A stretch of 10,043 nt of DNA from Bacteroidetes bacterium UBA7688 (GTDB taxonomy: Bacteria > Bacteroidota > Bacteroidia > Chitinophagales > Chitinophagaceae): contig DLGS01000100.1 of NCBI GenBank assembly GCA_002482815.1, positions 761-10,803 on the forward strand, in the 5' to 3' direction. Below the pieces are notes generated by a model. The model was not told the DNA's origin. It searched no databases and saw only the letters and a list, made by a program, of their open reading frames with translations. The first letter of the stretch is position 1, and each line of letters begins with the position of its first letter. Made by a program: the position numbers and the translations under genes. This document shows positions 1 through 5,479 of this stretch, one piece after another.

Positions 1-1
1 G

Positions 2-505
2 GACTTTACAGGAGTATTGCAACTCAACATTTCCAAAGGAGCAGAAAGCAACCTTATTGTATCGGTACTGCTCCAAAACGAACAATGCAGAGATAGTGCC
101 AAAAACCTCATTCCCCCATTGACGTTTAACGCCACACCACAGGAATTTGACGAGGGATTTTTTGAGCAGATAAAAGCACCTGTTAAAACCGTTTCAGGCG
201 TAATGGTGGATATGGAAAAATTCCTAAAACAAATGGACGAAGTCAAAAAGCAATCGGCAATGGAGAAAGAAAAAGAAGAAAAGCAGAAAAAAGAGCAGGA
301 AACCAAAGACAAGAAGTTTAAAGACGGAATGGCAAAGGCGGATGAATTGGAGAAAGAAGGCAAGCATCGTGAAGCATGGATGAAAGTTCCCGACATAACA
401 GAGTTTCCCGAAAAGGCTGATGAGATACGCAAACGCAAAACGGAATTGTCCGACAAGTTTTCTGCCCCAAGCCTTTTTGGATCAGAGCAGGCACAGAATG
501 TATAA
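2..505 (+). CDS. PRTRC system protein E, 5'-truncated by the window edge
   Basis: Recognised as PRTRC protein E from its place directly before protein C and from its build: a beta-rich N-terminal part, an acidic/basic coiled coil, and a short helical C-terminus. The frame is open to the first bases of the window and reads DFTGVLQLNISKGAESN, so the TTG at 17 is probably internal and the true start lies upstream. Visible parts, numbered from that TTG: a compact region to about residue 65, then a region very rich in Lys and Glu (about 70-125) that should form a long charged helix, with the motif HREAWMKVP near 117-125. There is no signal peptide or membrane segment, so it is probably cytoplasmic. 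The biochemical role of protein E is unknown to me. An 18-nt gap to protein C indicates co-transcription. Confidence 0.82.
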   Translation, partial: DFTGVLQLNISKGAESNLIVSVLLQNEQCRDSAKNLIPPLTFNATPQEFDEGFFEQIKAPVKTVSGVMVDMEKFLKQMDEVKKQSAMEKEKEEKQKKEQETKDKKFKDGMAKADELEKEGKHREAWMKVPDITEFPEKADEIRKRKTELSDKFSAPSLFGSEQAQNV

Positions 506-523
506 CACTAAAAATCAGAAATC

Positions 524-742
524 ATGTTATTAGCAACTCAATTAGAACGAGTGTTTGTACTCAAAGATAAAGGACAGGAAATCAGACTGACTGACCCCGA
601 ACCACGTTGGAGCGTGGAAGCGGTACTGAATTTTTATGCCAACAGCTACCCTATTTTGACCACCGCCAAAATATCTGCACCTGTTATCAAAGACGATGCG
701 GTAGAATACAGATTTGAAAGTGTAATGGGAACGAAAGGTTAA
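524..742 (+). CDS. PRTRC system protein C, ubiquitin-like
   Basis: A 72-residue protein matching the PRTRC protein C family, which belongs to the prokaryotic ubiquitin-like (Prok_Ub) group as I recall it. What is seen: a hydrophobic strand after the start (ERVFVL, 8-13), a second strand (GQEIRL), a DPEP turn, a helix (VEAVLNFYA, 31-39), then strands around TTAKI and VEYRFESV, and the end MGTKG. The VLNFYANSYP and GTKG segments are the most family-like. This order of strands and helix fits a beta-grasp fold. The terminal glycine (G72) is the residue an E1 would adenylate, but there is no Gly-Gly pair, so use as a conjugated modifier is inference. Neighbouring E1-like and E2-like genes in the same operon support that reading. 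The start is the first ATG after protein E. Confidence 0.9.
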   Translation: MLLATQLERVFVLKDKGQEIRLTDPEPRWSVEAVLNFYANSYPILTTAKISAPVIKDDAVEYRFESVMGTKG

Positions 743-764
743 CTTAATTTTTAAACAATGAACA

Positions 765-941
765 ATGCACAAACTTATTATAGCGGGCAAAATCAATCCA
801 CCCGAACAAAAACAGCAAAGGCAGTTACACCGCCAACTCAGCGAGTTTGCCAATTGGATGCAAAAACCCAAAGACGCAAACGAAGTTCAGAAAGACAAAC
901 GCAAATCAGTATCCGCTCAAATGCTTCCGATGGTTTTCTAA
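765..941 (+). CDS. Possible 58-residue protein overlapping the F frame
   Basis: A complete reading frame from ATG 765 to TAA 939-941, starting MHKLIIAGKINPPEQKQQRQ and ending SAQMLPMVF. It is not in the same frame as the long ORF that starts at ATG 758. Its composition looks coding: alternating hydrophobic and charged residues, a helix-like middle (LHRQLSEFANWMQKP) and common AT-rich-genome codons. The same bases read in the other frame give a Thr/Gln/Arg/Ser-rich string with few hydrophobics. It begins 22 nt after protein C, the spacing of an operon member. I do not recognise the protein. It could be a small PRTRC accessory protein, or the N-terminal part of protein F joined by a -1 shift near 938. 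If neither holds, it is a chance overlap. Confidence 0.5.
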   Translation: MHKLIIAGKINPPEQKQQRQLHRQLSEFANWMQKPKDANEVQKDKRKSVSAQMLPMVF

Positions 942-1006
942 GAACTTCTTTCCTGCCTAAACTGCAAGAGACCAAAACGGTACAGGCTTGTCAGAAAACA
1001 GTAAAA

Positions 1007-1924
1007 ATGCAGAAAGATTTTTATACTTCTCTCTCTAAACTTGGCAATCATTACAAGATTGAACCGATGCAGACCAATCAATTTGAATATCCCAACAACA
1101 TAGCATTGGCTATTTGGGACATAGAAGAAAAGTTACAGCATGCTGTTTTAAACTGGCAGGAAATACGTTTGGTACAAGACAAGCAGAAAACCTACTTTAT
1201 CAGTGAGGAAAAATTCAATACAGGTACAACTCTGTATTATATTCCAATTGAACCGCTGTATCAGATGTTATACGACCGAAAGCGCAAAAAAAATGCCCAA
1301 TTGCTTATTTCTATTTGCTCTTACCTGTACCATATTGCGGATATTCCCTATTTCAGACAGGAAGACACTTATTTGTATTGGATGTACGAAATGCACAAAG
1401 ACTGGATGGAGCAGGACGATGAAATAGAAGGAAACGAAATGTACAAACTTGAGTTTGAAAAAGTAGAATCGATTGGGGATTGTATGGAACAAAAGATTTT
1501 TAACCGTATCAATTTATCTGTGTTTGAACAGCGTATCAATTCTTTTAAATGCCGTGACAGCTTTGACCTTGAATGTTTAAGGATGGCAAAGAATGCATTT
1601 GCTTTATATAAAGAATATCCAAATGAAACCATTTTTCGAAACGCACCTAAAAAGGAAGACAACGAAAGCGAAGAGTATGAAACTATTGGCATGGAAAAGT
1701 ATATTTCCTTTATATCGCAAACAAAAGGCTGGTTATATGAAAGTATTGCCGAGACCATCAATAACGAATTTAACGAGTACGGGGCAATGGAAGAACCTAC
1801 CATTTGCAAACATTTTGACGAAGCAGATGTAACAAATAACAGCCTTGATTTTGAGAATAAGTTATTTGCACTTTTGGATGATATGTGTAGCCTATTGTAT
1901 ATCTATGAAATCACAAAAAAATGA
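1007..1924 (+). CDS. Probable PRTRC system protein F-like
   Basis: Soluble, acidic, helix-rich protein of 305 residues from ATG 1007. The frame is open back to ATG 758, which would give 388 residues. I place it as the PRTRC F-like member by its position between C and B; I did not recognise a catalytic motif. Visible stretches that look well ordered are the start (MQKDFYTSLSKLGNHYKIEP), IALAIWDIEEKL, TGTTLYYIPIEPLYQML, AQLLISICSYLYHIADIPY, EDTYLYWMYEMHKDW, and near the end INNEFNEYGAMEEPTIC. The aromatic-rich middle suggests a helical bundle. There is no signal peptide or membrane segment. Start choice: bases 758-930 look coding in another frame instead, while residues such as FLPKLQETKTVQACQKT just before 1007 could still belong to this protein. 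The true start is therefore uncertain. Its TGA overlaps the ATG of protein B (ATGA at 1921-1924), so the two are translationally coupled. Confidence 0.68.
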   Translation: MQKDFYTSLSKLGNHYKIEPMQTNQFEYPNNIALAIWDIEEKLQHAVLNWQEIRLVQDKQKTYFISEEKFNTGTTLYYIPIEPLYQMLYDRKRKKNAQLLISICSYLYHIADIPYFRQEDTYLYWMYEMHKDWMEQDDEIEGNEMYKLEFEKVESIGDCMEQKIFNRINLSVFEQRINSFKCRDSFDLECLRMAKNAFALYKEYPNETIFRNAPKKEDNESEEYETIGMEKYISFISQTKGWLYESIAETINNEFNEYGAMEEPTICKHFDEADVTNNSLDFENKLFALLDDMCSLLYIYEITKK

Positions 1925-2649
1925 ATAATTTAAACGACATAACAGCAAGTTTTGGAACATTATACCATCCTAAATCAGCTTTGGTCTTCTATGAAACCAA
2001 AGGAGCGGATGCCGAAGTATATGTAGAACATTTTGATATGGATAAAAACGGCAGTCCCGTTAATGCCCATCCATTAACCGTCAGGGAAGCTAATAAGTTA
2101 GCAAGGTCATTACAGACGGAACAGGAAAAAGATAAAGCCTTTTTAAAATCACGTGGAATTTTAATGCCAAACATTCTGCATATCAATCCGAACAAGGATA
2201 AAGGTGCTGTATTATGGTACACTAAAACGCAAAGGCGACAACTGTATTTTGTGAATGGTTTAAACATTCCAAGCGAAATGGCGAGTGTACCACCTATGAT
2301 TTGGTACGCCACTAAAAATAGTCTTTCGGTGTTTGCCCTTGCAAGCGAGCGAAGACCTACGGAGAAAACGCCTTTATATTATGCGCCATTTTTCAACATC
2401 TATGAAGATGGCAGGGTATGTATGGGTACAGTCAATATTAACATCAAAAACTCCGCTTCTGTAGAGGAATTTGTGTTTGCTTGGGAAGACTATTTTTTCA
2501 ATAGTTATTTCAGCCATTTATTAGGAAGCAACAGCCCTGTAAAAGGTAATTGTGTAAACCTTTGGAAAGACCTTATCGAAACAGGAGAGCCCTTTCCAAA
2601 AGAAGTATTAAAAAAGAATAATAAAACACTTAAAAATTTACTGTCATGA
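1921..2649 (+). CDS. PRTRC system protein B, E2-like (Prok-E2_D)
   Basis: A 242-residue protein of the PRTRC B family, which I recall as carrying the prokaryotic E2 family D fold. The clearest evidence is residues 151-170, PLYYAPFFNIYEDGRVCMGT. This closely parallels the eukaryotic E2 active-site pattern in which HPN-type residues precede a G-x-V/I-C segment. C167 is therefore the candidate thioester cysteine and F157-N159 takes the HPN place. A second cysteine, C211, lies in a helical C-terminal part after the aromatic run WEDYFFNSYFSHLL. The N-terminal half (about 15-110) looks beta-rich and is less recognisable. By family logic it would accept an activated ubiquitin-like protein from the ThiF E1, but transfer activity is inference. 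It overlaps F at its start and ThiF at its end, each through ATGA. Confidence 0.9.
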   Translation: MNNLNDITASFGTLYHPKSALVFYETKGADAEVYVEHFDMDKNGSPVNAHPLTVREANKLARSLQTEQEKDKAFLKSRGILMPNILHINPNKDKGAVLWYTKTQRRQLYFVNGLNIPSEMASVPPMIWYATKNSLSVFALASERRPTEKTPLYYAPFFNIYEDGRVCMGTVNINIKNSASVEEFVFAWEDYFFNSYFSHLLGSNSPVKGNCVNLWKDLIETGEPFPKEVLKKNNKTLKNLLS

Positions 2650-3452
2650 ATACCGAGAAAACAAAAATACATTTTACGGATGACTATTTAATTAATCCCA
2701 CTAACCCAATTAACGTAAATGTAATTGGTGCAGGCGGAACAGGCTCAAAAGTATTGACTGCGCTTATGGAAATGAACCATAGCCTCATTGAACTCGGACA
2801 CGCAGGATTATGTGTTCGCCTGTGGGATGATGATATTGTAACGAGTGCCAATTTGGGCAGACAGCGTTTTGCAGAGTGCGAGGTTGGGTTATACAAATCC
2901 GTTACGATGATAAATCGTGTAAACCGTTTTATGGGAACGAATTGGAAAGCGGAAACTGTGAAATTTGAAAAAGACCACTTAGGTAAATTGCCCAAAAATG
3001 CGGAAGCATCTATTTATATTTCTTGTGTGGACAGCGTAAAATCCCGCTTTGATATTGCGGATATTTTAAATCTTGTAAACAATCATAGATTCCAAAGGGA
3101 CGCACCAAAATATTGGATGGACTTTGGAAATAGCCAGTATACAGGTCAGGTTATTTTGTCTACCATCGGAACTGTTAAGCAACCCAATTCTGAAAAATAT
3201 GAAACTGTGGCAAACCTGCCATTTGTTACCGATGAATTTGGAGATTTATTAATACAGTCACAAGAGCAGGACGACACACCAAGCTGTTCGTTAGCAGAAG
3301 CGCTTGAAAAACAGGATTTGTTTATCAATTCTGCTTTGGCACAGATGGGATGCTCACTTTTATGGAACTTATTCCGTTATGGCATGACAGAGAACAGGGG
3401 ATTTTTTCTCAATCTTAAAAATTTCAATTCCCATCCATTAAAAATTGCCTGA
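2646..3452 (+). CDS. PRTRC system ThiF-family protein (E1-like adenylating enzyme)
   Basis: A 268-residue ThiF/MoeB/E1-fold protein. Seen motifs: the nucleotide-binding glycine loop VIGAGGTGSK (26-35), the acidic strand end LWDDDIV (59-65), the NLGRQRF block (69-75) with the Arg and Gln that help bind ATP in this superfamily, and SCVDS (126-130) where ThiF proteins carry the conserved Asp. PSCS (212-215) precedes a helical C-terminus, and C214 is the best candidate for a catalytic cysteine. The paired CxxC zinc motifs of MoeB/ThiF are absent, as expected for the shorter PRTRC type. It probably adenylates the C-terminal glycine of protein C, then passes it to protein B. It is the last gene of the operon. 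Its stop codon overlaps the first of several hairpins. Confidence 0.92.
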   Translation: MNTEKTKIHFTDDYLINPTNPINVNVIGAGGTGSKVLTALMEMNHSLIELGHAGLCVRLWDDDIVTSANLGRQRFAECEVGLYKSVTMINRVNRFMGTNWKAETVKFEKDHLGKLPKNAEASIYISCVDSVKSRFDIADILNLVNNHRFQRDAPKYWMDFGNSQYTGQVILSTIGTVKQPNSEKYETVANLPFVTDEFGDLLIQSQEQDDTPSCSLAEALEKQDLFINSALAQMGCSLLWNLFRYGMTENRGFFLNLKNFNSHPLKIA

Positions 3453-3469
3453 CCCGAAAATCGGGCGGC
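3447..3469 (+). repeat. Short hairpin over the ThiF stop codon
   Basis: CCCGA (3453-3457) pairs with TCGGG (3461-3465) around a three-A loop. The stem can extend, after a small internal loop, through GCC (3447-3449) and GGC (3467-3469). The TGA stop of the ThiF gene (3450-3452) falls inside the structure. It may protect the 3' end of the message or help termination with the next hairpin. The pairing is directly visible; a function is inferred. Confidence 0.5.
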
Positions 3470-3510
3470 AAAAAGACACTCCCTTCCGATGGTCGGGGCA
3501 TTCTTTTTGC
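3468..3510 (+). terminator. Probable rho-independent terminator of the PRTRC operon
   Basis: GCAAAAAGA (3468-3476) and TCTTTTTGC (3502-3510) form a perfect 9-bp outer stem. An inner CCGA (3486-3489) / TCGG (3493-3496) hairpin lies within the loop. The 3' arm supplies a T tract. The A/T arms are symmetrical, so the structure could also stop transcription arriving from the minus strand. It begins 16 bases after the ThiF stop, in a gap between convergent operons, which is where a terminator is expected. The long, partly paired loop is unusual, so the strength is uncertain. Confidence 0.55.
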
Positions 3511-3535
3511 GTTAAATCGGTGCAACTACTTTGCC

Positions 3536-3572
3536 AAAATGCATCCGCTTGCTATGCCTCTCCTTGCATTTT
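3536..3572. repeat. 8-bp inverted repeat with 21-nt loop
   Basis: AAAATGCA (3536-3543) is the exact reverse complement of TGCATTTT (3565-3572). The loop contains a smaller GC-richer segment. No gene is supported here. It could be a protein-binding site or part of a structured RNA. A chance 8-bp match is possible, but it lies within a cluster of such repeats. Confidence 0.4.
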
Positions 3573-3598
3573 ATTAAACAGGTTAGTTTTTTTAGATA

Positions 3599-3631
3599 GG
3601 ATATGATGTATCCTCTTTTTTTTTTGGAGGA
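3599..3631. repeat. Two short stems flanking a 10-T run
   Basis: GGATA (3599-3603) pairs with TATCC (3609-3613). TCCTC (3611-3615) can instead pair with GAGGA (3627-3631) across ten consecutive T bases (3616-3625). The two stems share bases 3611-3613 and cannot both form. The T run would serve as a U-tract for plus-strand transcripts. The homopolymer is also a place where read errors are likely. Confidence 0.35.
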
Positions 3632-3683
3632 CTTCTTTTCTTTCCACATAAGCGGACAAAGAAAAGAAGCAAAAGAAGTCCGC
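3629..3683. repeat. Inverted-repeat cluster with alternative pairings; candidate bidirectional terminator
   Basis: Three overlapping pairings are visible. GGACTTCTTTT (3629-3639) pairs with AAAAGAAGTCC (3671-3681), 11 bp. CTTCTTTTCTTT (3632-3643) pairs with AAAGAAAAGAAG (3658-3669), 12 bp. GCGGAC (3652-3657) pairs with GTCCGC (3678-3683), 6 bp. The right-hand side carries AAAAGAAG twice in tandem (3662-3669 and 3671-3678), which creates the choice. On the minus strand the structure begins 29 bases past the stop of the regulator gene, so it may terminate that transcript. The pairings are exact; the function is inferred. Confidence 0.5.
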
Positions 3684-3711
3684 ATTACTGTAATTGAATT
3701 TTCTGTTATTG

Positions 3712-4260
3712 TTAACTAATTGGCTGTGTTTTCCAAACAGAAAAATCATCAAAAAGATGCTCGATATTTTCAAATTCTATAAAAGCAATTAGCTCTTTTT
3801 TACACTGCACTTTAAATCCCTTGAAACATTCAAAACTTTTTAAAGGGATCTCAGCGAGTTCTCCTACAGTATGAATATCCAAAACCTCGAACAGACTGTA
3901 CATTCTCTTACTGAAAGGAAAATGGCTCGCATAAAGCTTTTTACACAAATCAACTTCATTTTTATTATCTTCTTTTTTCTTTTGCTGGATTTCGAAATTA
4001 TAATCGTGCTTCAACTGTTGCAATTTGCGTTTATAGCTGTCAATTTCACCAAGTAATTGGGCTATGCTCTTTACTTTTTTATAGGTTCTTTCATAAATTT
4101 GACGAACCCGTTCTCCGGTAACGCCATAAATGCTTCCCACTTCCTGAAGGGTCTTCTTTTCGATCAGAAGCTTTTGTAGTATATCATACTCCCTATCAGA
4201 GAGTACTTTTCTGGACATTTCGATATAAAATCTATTGTTGCGGTCGATAATATTTTTCAT
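3712..4260 (-). CDS. Sigma-70 region 4 / RNA polymerase alpha-CTD-like regulator
   Basis: A 182-residue protein with two RNA-polymerase-like DNA-contact domains. Residues 19-66 read as a sigma-70 region 4 helix-turn-helix: LSDREYDILQKLL, then LQEVGSIYGVTGERVRQIYE, where TGERVRQI is the typical recognition helix. Residues 67-105 are a Lys/Gln-rich coiled coil. Residues 113-162 resemble the alpha-subunit C-terminal domain: FPFSKRMYSLFEVLDIHTVGEL, then a second helix-hairpin-helix around FKGFKVQCKKELIAFI. There is no sigma region 2, so it cannot be a complete sigma factor. It more likely binds DNA next to promoters as a regulator of the element; that is inference. It stands alone, convergent with the PRTRC operon and in the same direction as the tra operon, but separated from it by a hairpin terminator and a promoter-like site. 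The start is the ATG at 4258-4260; an internal Met at residue 15 is possible. Confidence 0.72.
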   Translation of the reverse strand: MKNIIDRNNRFYIEMSRKVLSDREYDILQKLLIEKKTLQEVGSIYGVTGERVRQIYERTYKKVKSIAQLLGEIDSYKRKLQQLKHDYNFEIQQKKKEDNKNEVDLCKKLYASHFPFSKRMYSLFEVLDIHTVGELAEIPLKSFECFKGFKVQCKKELIAFIEFENIEHLFDDFSVWKTQPIS

Positions 4261-4326
4261 AAGAATAGAATTAAAGTTCCACTTCTAAAAATATCTACTG
4301 GGTATCACAAATCAGCATTAATTTAC

Positions 4327-4354
4327 TAAAGTTACGTAATTATCTCTTTAGCAA
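4327..4354 (-). promoter_or_regulatory. Candidate Bacteroidota-type promoter for the sigma4/alpha-CTD gene
   Basis: On the minus strand, TTG (4354-4352) is followed after 17 bases by TAACTTTA (4334-4327). This is one base from the TAnnTTTG -7 element of Bacteroidota, and TTG fits the -33 element. The transcript would start near 4320 and leave a leader of about 60 bases. A 6-bp inverted repeat, CTAAAG (4326-4331) and CTTTAG (4346-4351), and the palindrome TTACGTAA (4332-4339) lie within the same bases, as an operator might. AT-rich sequence yields such matches by chance. Confidence 0.42.
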
Positions 4355-4377
4355 CTTATAGTAATATAGCAAACAAA

Positions 4378-4405
4378 ACAACCCGAAGCTGTGGCTTCGG
4401 GTTGT
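4378..4405 (-). terminator. Rho-independent terminator of the tra operon
   Basis: ACAACCCGAAGC (4378-4389) and GCTTCGGGTTGT (4394-4405) are a perfect 12-bp stem with a TGTG loop. Read on the minus strand, it is followed by a T-rich tail (TTTGTTTGC). It lies 33 bases past the traQ stop. The plus-strand side has no T tract, so it acts on the minus strand. It marks traQ as the last gene of the transfer operon and insulates the downstream regulator gene. Confidence 0.85.
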
Positions 4406-4438
4406 CATTAAATGCAAATTTAAGGCAATATCTAATAG

Positions 4439-4879
4439 TTAATCGGTGCTGTTAAACTCAAAACTCAATTGCTTTTCGTTCCCGAAATTATCCGAAATCC
4501 ATACTTCAAAAGACTGGGAAACGGTCGAATTGGAAGTGTAATACAGTCTAAATTGATCATTCTGCAATGGATACAAATCGTTTGGCAGGTATGCAACTTC
4601 ATCGTAATATCGTAAAGCTCCCTGACCTTCAAACTGAAAGTAACGGATAAAATATTGCGTGCCTGAATAATTACCGCTGCGCTCTATTGAAATCCTGATC
4701 TCTACTGTATTTCCCTTTGCAATAGCTGAGGGTACTGGCATTATTTTCACTTCAAAAGGAAAATCATTCTGTATTTCCAGATCGTCTGTACTGCAAGATA
4801 CCAAAGTAATGCAACTTAGCAGGACTGCCACAAATACGGGCAGTAATCCTAATGTGAATTTATTTAAAAATACTATCAT
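4439..4879 (-). CDS. traQ: Conjugative transposon protein TraQ (DUF3872-type lipoprotein)
   Basis: A 146-residue protein matching the TraQ/DUF3872 family of Bacteroidota conjugative elements in length, position and sequence style. Residues 1-28 form a signal peptide ending in a lipobox, LVSC (26-29), so C29 should be lipidated. The acidic residues just after it (STDDLE, 30-35) resemble the export signal that sends Bacteroidota lipoproteins to the cell surface. The rest is beta-rich, with an Ig-like feel (NTVEIRISIERSG, GTQYFIRYFQFEG, FEVWISDNFGNEKQLSFEF). Its exact task in mating is unknown to me. It is the last gene of the operon, 12 bases after traO and just before a strong hairpin terminator. 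In CTnDOT a traP gene lies between traO and traQ; here none does. Confidence 0.85.
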   Translation of the reverse strand: MIVFLNKFTLGLLPVFVAVLLSCITLVSCSTDDLEIQNDFPFEVKIMPVPSAIAKGNTVEIRISIERSGNYSGTQYFIRYFQFEGQGALRYYDEVAYLPNDLYPLQNDQFRLYYTSNSTVSQSFEVWISDNFGNEKQLSFEFNSTD

Positions 4880-4891
4880 CGTTTTTACATT

Positions 4892-5452
4892 TTAAAAATT
4901 AAATCTTACTCCTGCTCCTGCCGATGGTCGGAACTGTTCCAGATCTGTACCCCACAGAACTTTTGTACGTACCTGCAATAACAGTACAAATCGGTCGGAC
5001 AAATATGTTTCAATAGACAGCCTCCCACCAGCACCATAGATGAAGTTGTCCTGGCTGAGTATTTTAGCTCCGTCATATAATAAAAACTCTCCCCTGTTAA
5101 TACTCTCATAACCAATGACACCAGTGATAGCGGCATTCAGGGTAATATTTTTACCGGCATCACCTAAAAGGAAAAAACTGTAACCGCCTTCGGTAGTATA
5201 ACTTTCCTGCGGGATTCTCAGGTCCTTGTATTTGTAATACTGATGGGAATATTCCAAAGCCCAAAGCTTGTAATTCCCATTCATTCCGTTTACAGTCATG
5301 CCAATACTGAGGTAATAGTTCCTGCCGGGATTATCATCCGAAAAGCTTCCTGCACTCAATTCCAGTCCTTTTTGTTTGGGCAGCATACGTTGTGCCTGCG
5401 CAATTGTAATGCTCATCAAAACGAGCATCACTATATAAATATATTTTTTCAT
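4892..5452 (-). CDS. traO: Conjugal transfer protein TraO
   Basis: A 186-residue TraO-family protein. Residues 1-20 are a signal peptide with an AQA-Q cleavage context. The mature part has alternating hydrophobic strands (GLELSAGSF, RNYYLSIGM, YKLWALEYSHQYYKY, GGYSFFLLG, ITLNAAITGVIGYES, FIYGAGGRLSIETYL, RFVLLLQVRTKVL). It ends in GAGVRFNF, a C-terminal aromatic of the kind used as a beta-barrel assembly signal. I infer a small outer-membrane beta-barrel protein that accompanies the transfer channel. It lies 27 bases after traN and 12 before traQ, in the same transcript. Confidence 0.88.
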   Translation of the reverse strand: MKKYIYIVMLVLMSITIAQAQRMLPKQKGLELSAGSFSDDNPGRNYYLSIGMTVNGMNGNYKLWALEYSHQYYKYKDLRIPQESYTTEGGYSFFLLGDAGKNITLNAAITGVIGYESINRGEFLLYDGAKILSQDNFIYGAGGRLSIETYLSDRFVLLLQVRTKVLWGTDLEQFRPSAGAGVRFNF

Positions 5453-5479
5453 TTCTCTACTGTTGTTTTTATTAGGTTA

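Noticed and set aside
17..19. TTG as the true start of protein E
   Set aside because: The frame is open to the window edge and the preceding residues (DFTGV) fit the protein's start region, so the gene most likely begins before the window.
542..871. 109-codon minus-strand ORF opposite protein C
   Set aside because: It lies antisense to the well-supported protein C gene. Its Cys/Phe-rich composition is typical of an antisense shadow.
1369..1809. 146-codon minus-strand ORF opposite the F-like gene
   Set aside because: Ser/Leu/Ile-rich antisense shadow of an acidic coding frame, with no domain and no operon context.
3447..3683. CRISPR array or tandem repeat array
   Set aside because: The repeats are inverted and differ in sequence. 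There are no regularly spaced identical direct repeats with unique spacers.
3552..3773. 73-codon minus-strand ORF between the PRTRC operon and the regulator gene
   Set aside because: It runs through the inverted-repeat cluster and overlaps the end of the well-supported regulator gene in another frame. Its product is a low-complexity Phe/Lys/Ser string with no recognisable domain.
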